From Shimia sp040225985 (GTDB taxonomy: Bacteria > Pseudomonadota > Alphaproteobacteria > Rhodobacterales > Rhodobacteraceae), in the NCBI RefSeq assembly GCF_040225985.1, contig NZ_JBBPEU010000002.1, forward strand, positions 372,001-436,000: 64,000 bases of DNA. Reading direction: 5' to 3'. The position numbers were made by a program, and so were the translations under genes. Below, piece by piece: positions 63,594 to 64,000 of this stretch. The notes below the pieces were generated by a model. The model was not told the origin of the DNA. It made no database searches and saw nothing but the letters and a program-made list of their open reading frames with translations. Positions within the stretch are counted from its first letter, which is position 1; each line of letters starts with the position of its first letter.

Positions 63594-64000
63594 TGCGTTG
63601 GGGCGTTGTGGCGACCATCAAGGCGCCCGTGGCCGACGTATTGAATTTCGTCGCGCATCACCTTGAGATCGGGGCCGATCACTTGTTCATTTATCTGGAT
63701 GACGACAATCCAGAGGCCCAGGCGGCACTGGACGCACATCCGCAAGTCTCGGTCACACGCACCGACACGCCCTACTGGAAGGCGGGCGGCAAACACCGCC
63801 CCGCCAAACATCAGGCGCGCCAGACCCGCAATGCCACCCATGCCTATACGCAGGCCACCACCACAAACCTCGACTGGCTGATGCATATGGATGTGGACGA
63901 ATTCCTTTGGGCTGAACGTCCTCTCTCTGACCTGCTGGCAGCCCTTCCAGCCAAGGCCGAGGCCGCGCGCGTGCGCCCGATTGAGGCGCTCAGCCCGCCC
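63593..64000 (+). CDS. Family 2-type glycosyltransferase, 3' end outside the window
   Basis: The first 136 codons only: MRWGVVATIKAPVADVLNFVAHHLEIGADHLFIYLDDDNPEAQ resembles the Glyco_tranf_2_4 start, and LDWLMHMDVDEFLW carries the DxD-like acidic motif. It begins in the stop codon of the previous gene. Probably transfers sugar to a surface polymer or lipid. The right edge truncates it, so length and end are unknown. Confidence 0.8.
   Translation, partial: MRWGVVATIKAPVADVLNFVAHHLEIGADHLFIYLDDDNPEAQAALDAHPQVSVTRTDTPYWKAGGKHRPAKHQARQTRNATHAYTQATTTNLDWLMHMDVDEFLWAERPLSDLLAALPAKAEAARVRPIEALSPP

Overview
The window looks like chromosomal DNA of a marine alphaproteobacterium of the order Rhodobacterales (roseobacter group). 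The basis is high-GC coding DNA, the gene families present, and their arrangement: a cysG/DUF2849/cysI/cysH/DUF934 sulfate-assimilation operon behind an Lrp-type regulator, tatABC close to surE-pcm-nlpD, form II cox genes with coxDE, and radA-cvpA. No rRNA, tRNA, CRISPR array, insertion sequence or prophage was seen, and the left and right ends cut ordinary chromosome. The last gene (a family 2 glycosyltransferase) runs off the right edge.

Layout. 0-6.5 kb: a sphingolipid Delta4-desaturase-like enzyme, a secreted L,D-transpeptidase-like protein, a DctB/DctD two-component pair whose DctD has lost the sigma54-contact loop, and a cytochrome P450. 6.5-12.6 kb: an Lrp regulator divergent from the siroheme / sulfite reductase / APS reductase operon, then ferredoxin-NADP reductase. 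12.7-14.7 kb: a LysR regulator divergent from a cupin and a small haem-copper-oxidase-like membrane protein. 14.8-17.9 kb: a zinc-starvation operon (COG0523 GTPase plus DUF1826) behind a Zur-like palindrome, and a MarR-GNAT fusion with an inverted repeat over its own start codon. 17.9-21 kb: an Ala/Glu-rich membrane-anchored protein, infC starting at AUA, a methyltransferase and a catalytically degenerate dienelactone-hydrolase-like protein.

21-31.5 kb is one functional neighbourhood on the minus strand: molybdenum hydroxylase genes (S-L-M order, form II CoxL), a molybdopterin-binding protein and XdhC for cofactor maturation, and CoxD/CoxE. An Xre regulator and a pair of YeeE/YedE sulfur-transport genes sit between the two halves. 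The yeeE/yedE promoter has a perfect FNR box spaced as in a class II promoter, plus an AT-rich inverted repeat over the -10 region.

31.6-41.4 kb is mostly housekeeping: pyrC, pyrE, dnaB (with DnaA-box-like sites and a perfect 19-nt palindrome upstream), alr-mlaE-mlaF, a short PqiA protein, radA and cvpA. Between cvpA and purF lie three envelope genes (DUF3604 phosphoesterase, glycerophosphodiesterase, TAXI protein). 46.6-56 kb: purF, DUF2199, a small unknown protein, an SDR, surE-pcm-nlpD, a DUF815 ATPase, cytochrome c' and tatABC. 56-64 kb: a WYL regulator with four evenly arranged TTGTCA boxes, a ferric-iron-type ABC ATPase, an AlkC-like repair protein, an atypical SDR, a stand-alone Hint-domain protein, prfC, an unknown protein and the truncated glycosyltransferase.

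No single obviously new multi-gene system was found. The strongest leads are the regulatory sites (34.6 kb palindrome, 29.1 kb dual promoter, 16.8 kb Zur-like promoter, 56.1 kb TTGTCA array) and several family members with altered catalytic residues (DctD, DLH, Hint, SDR).
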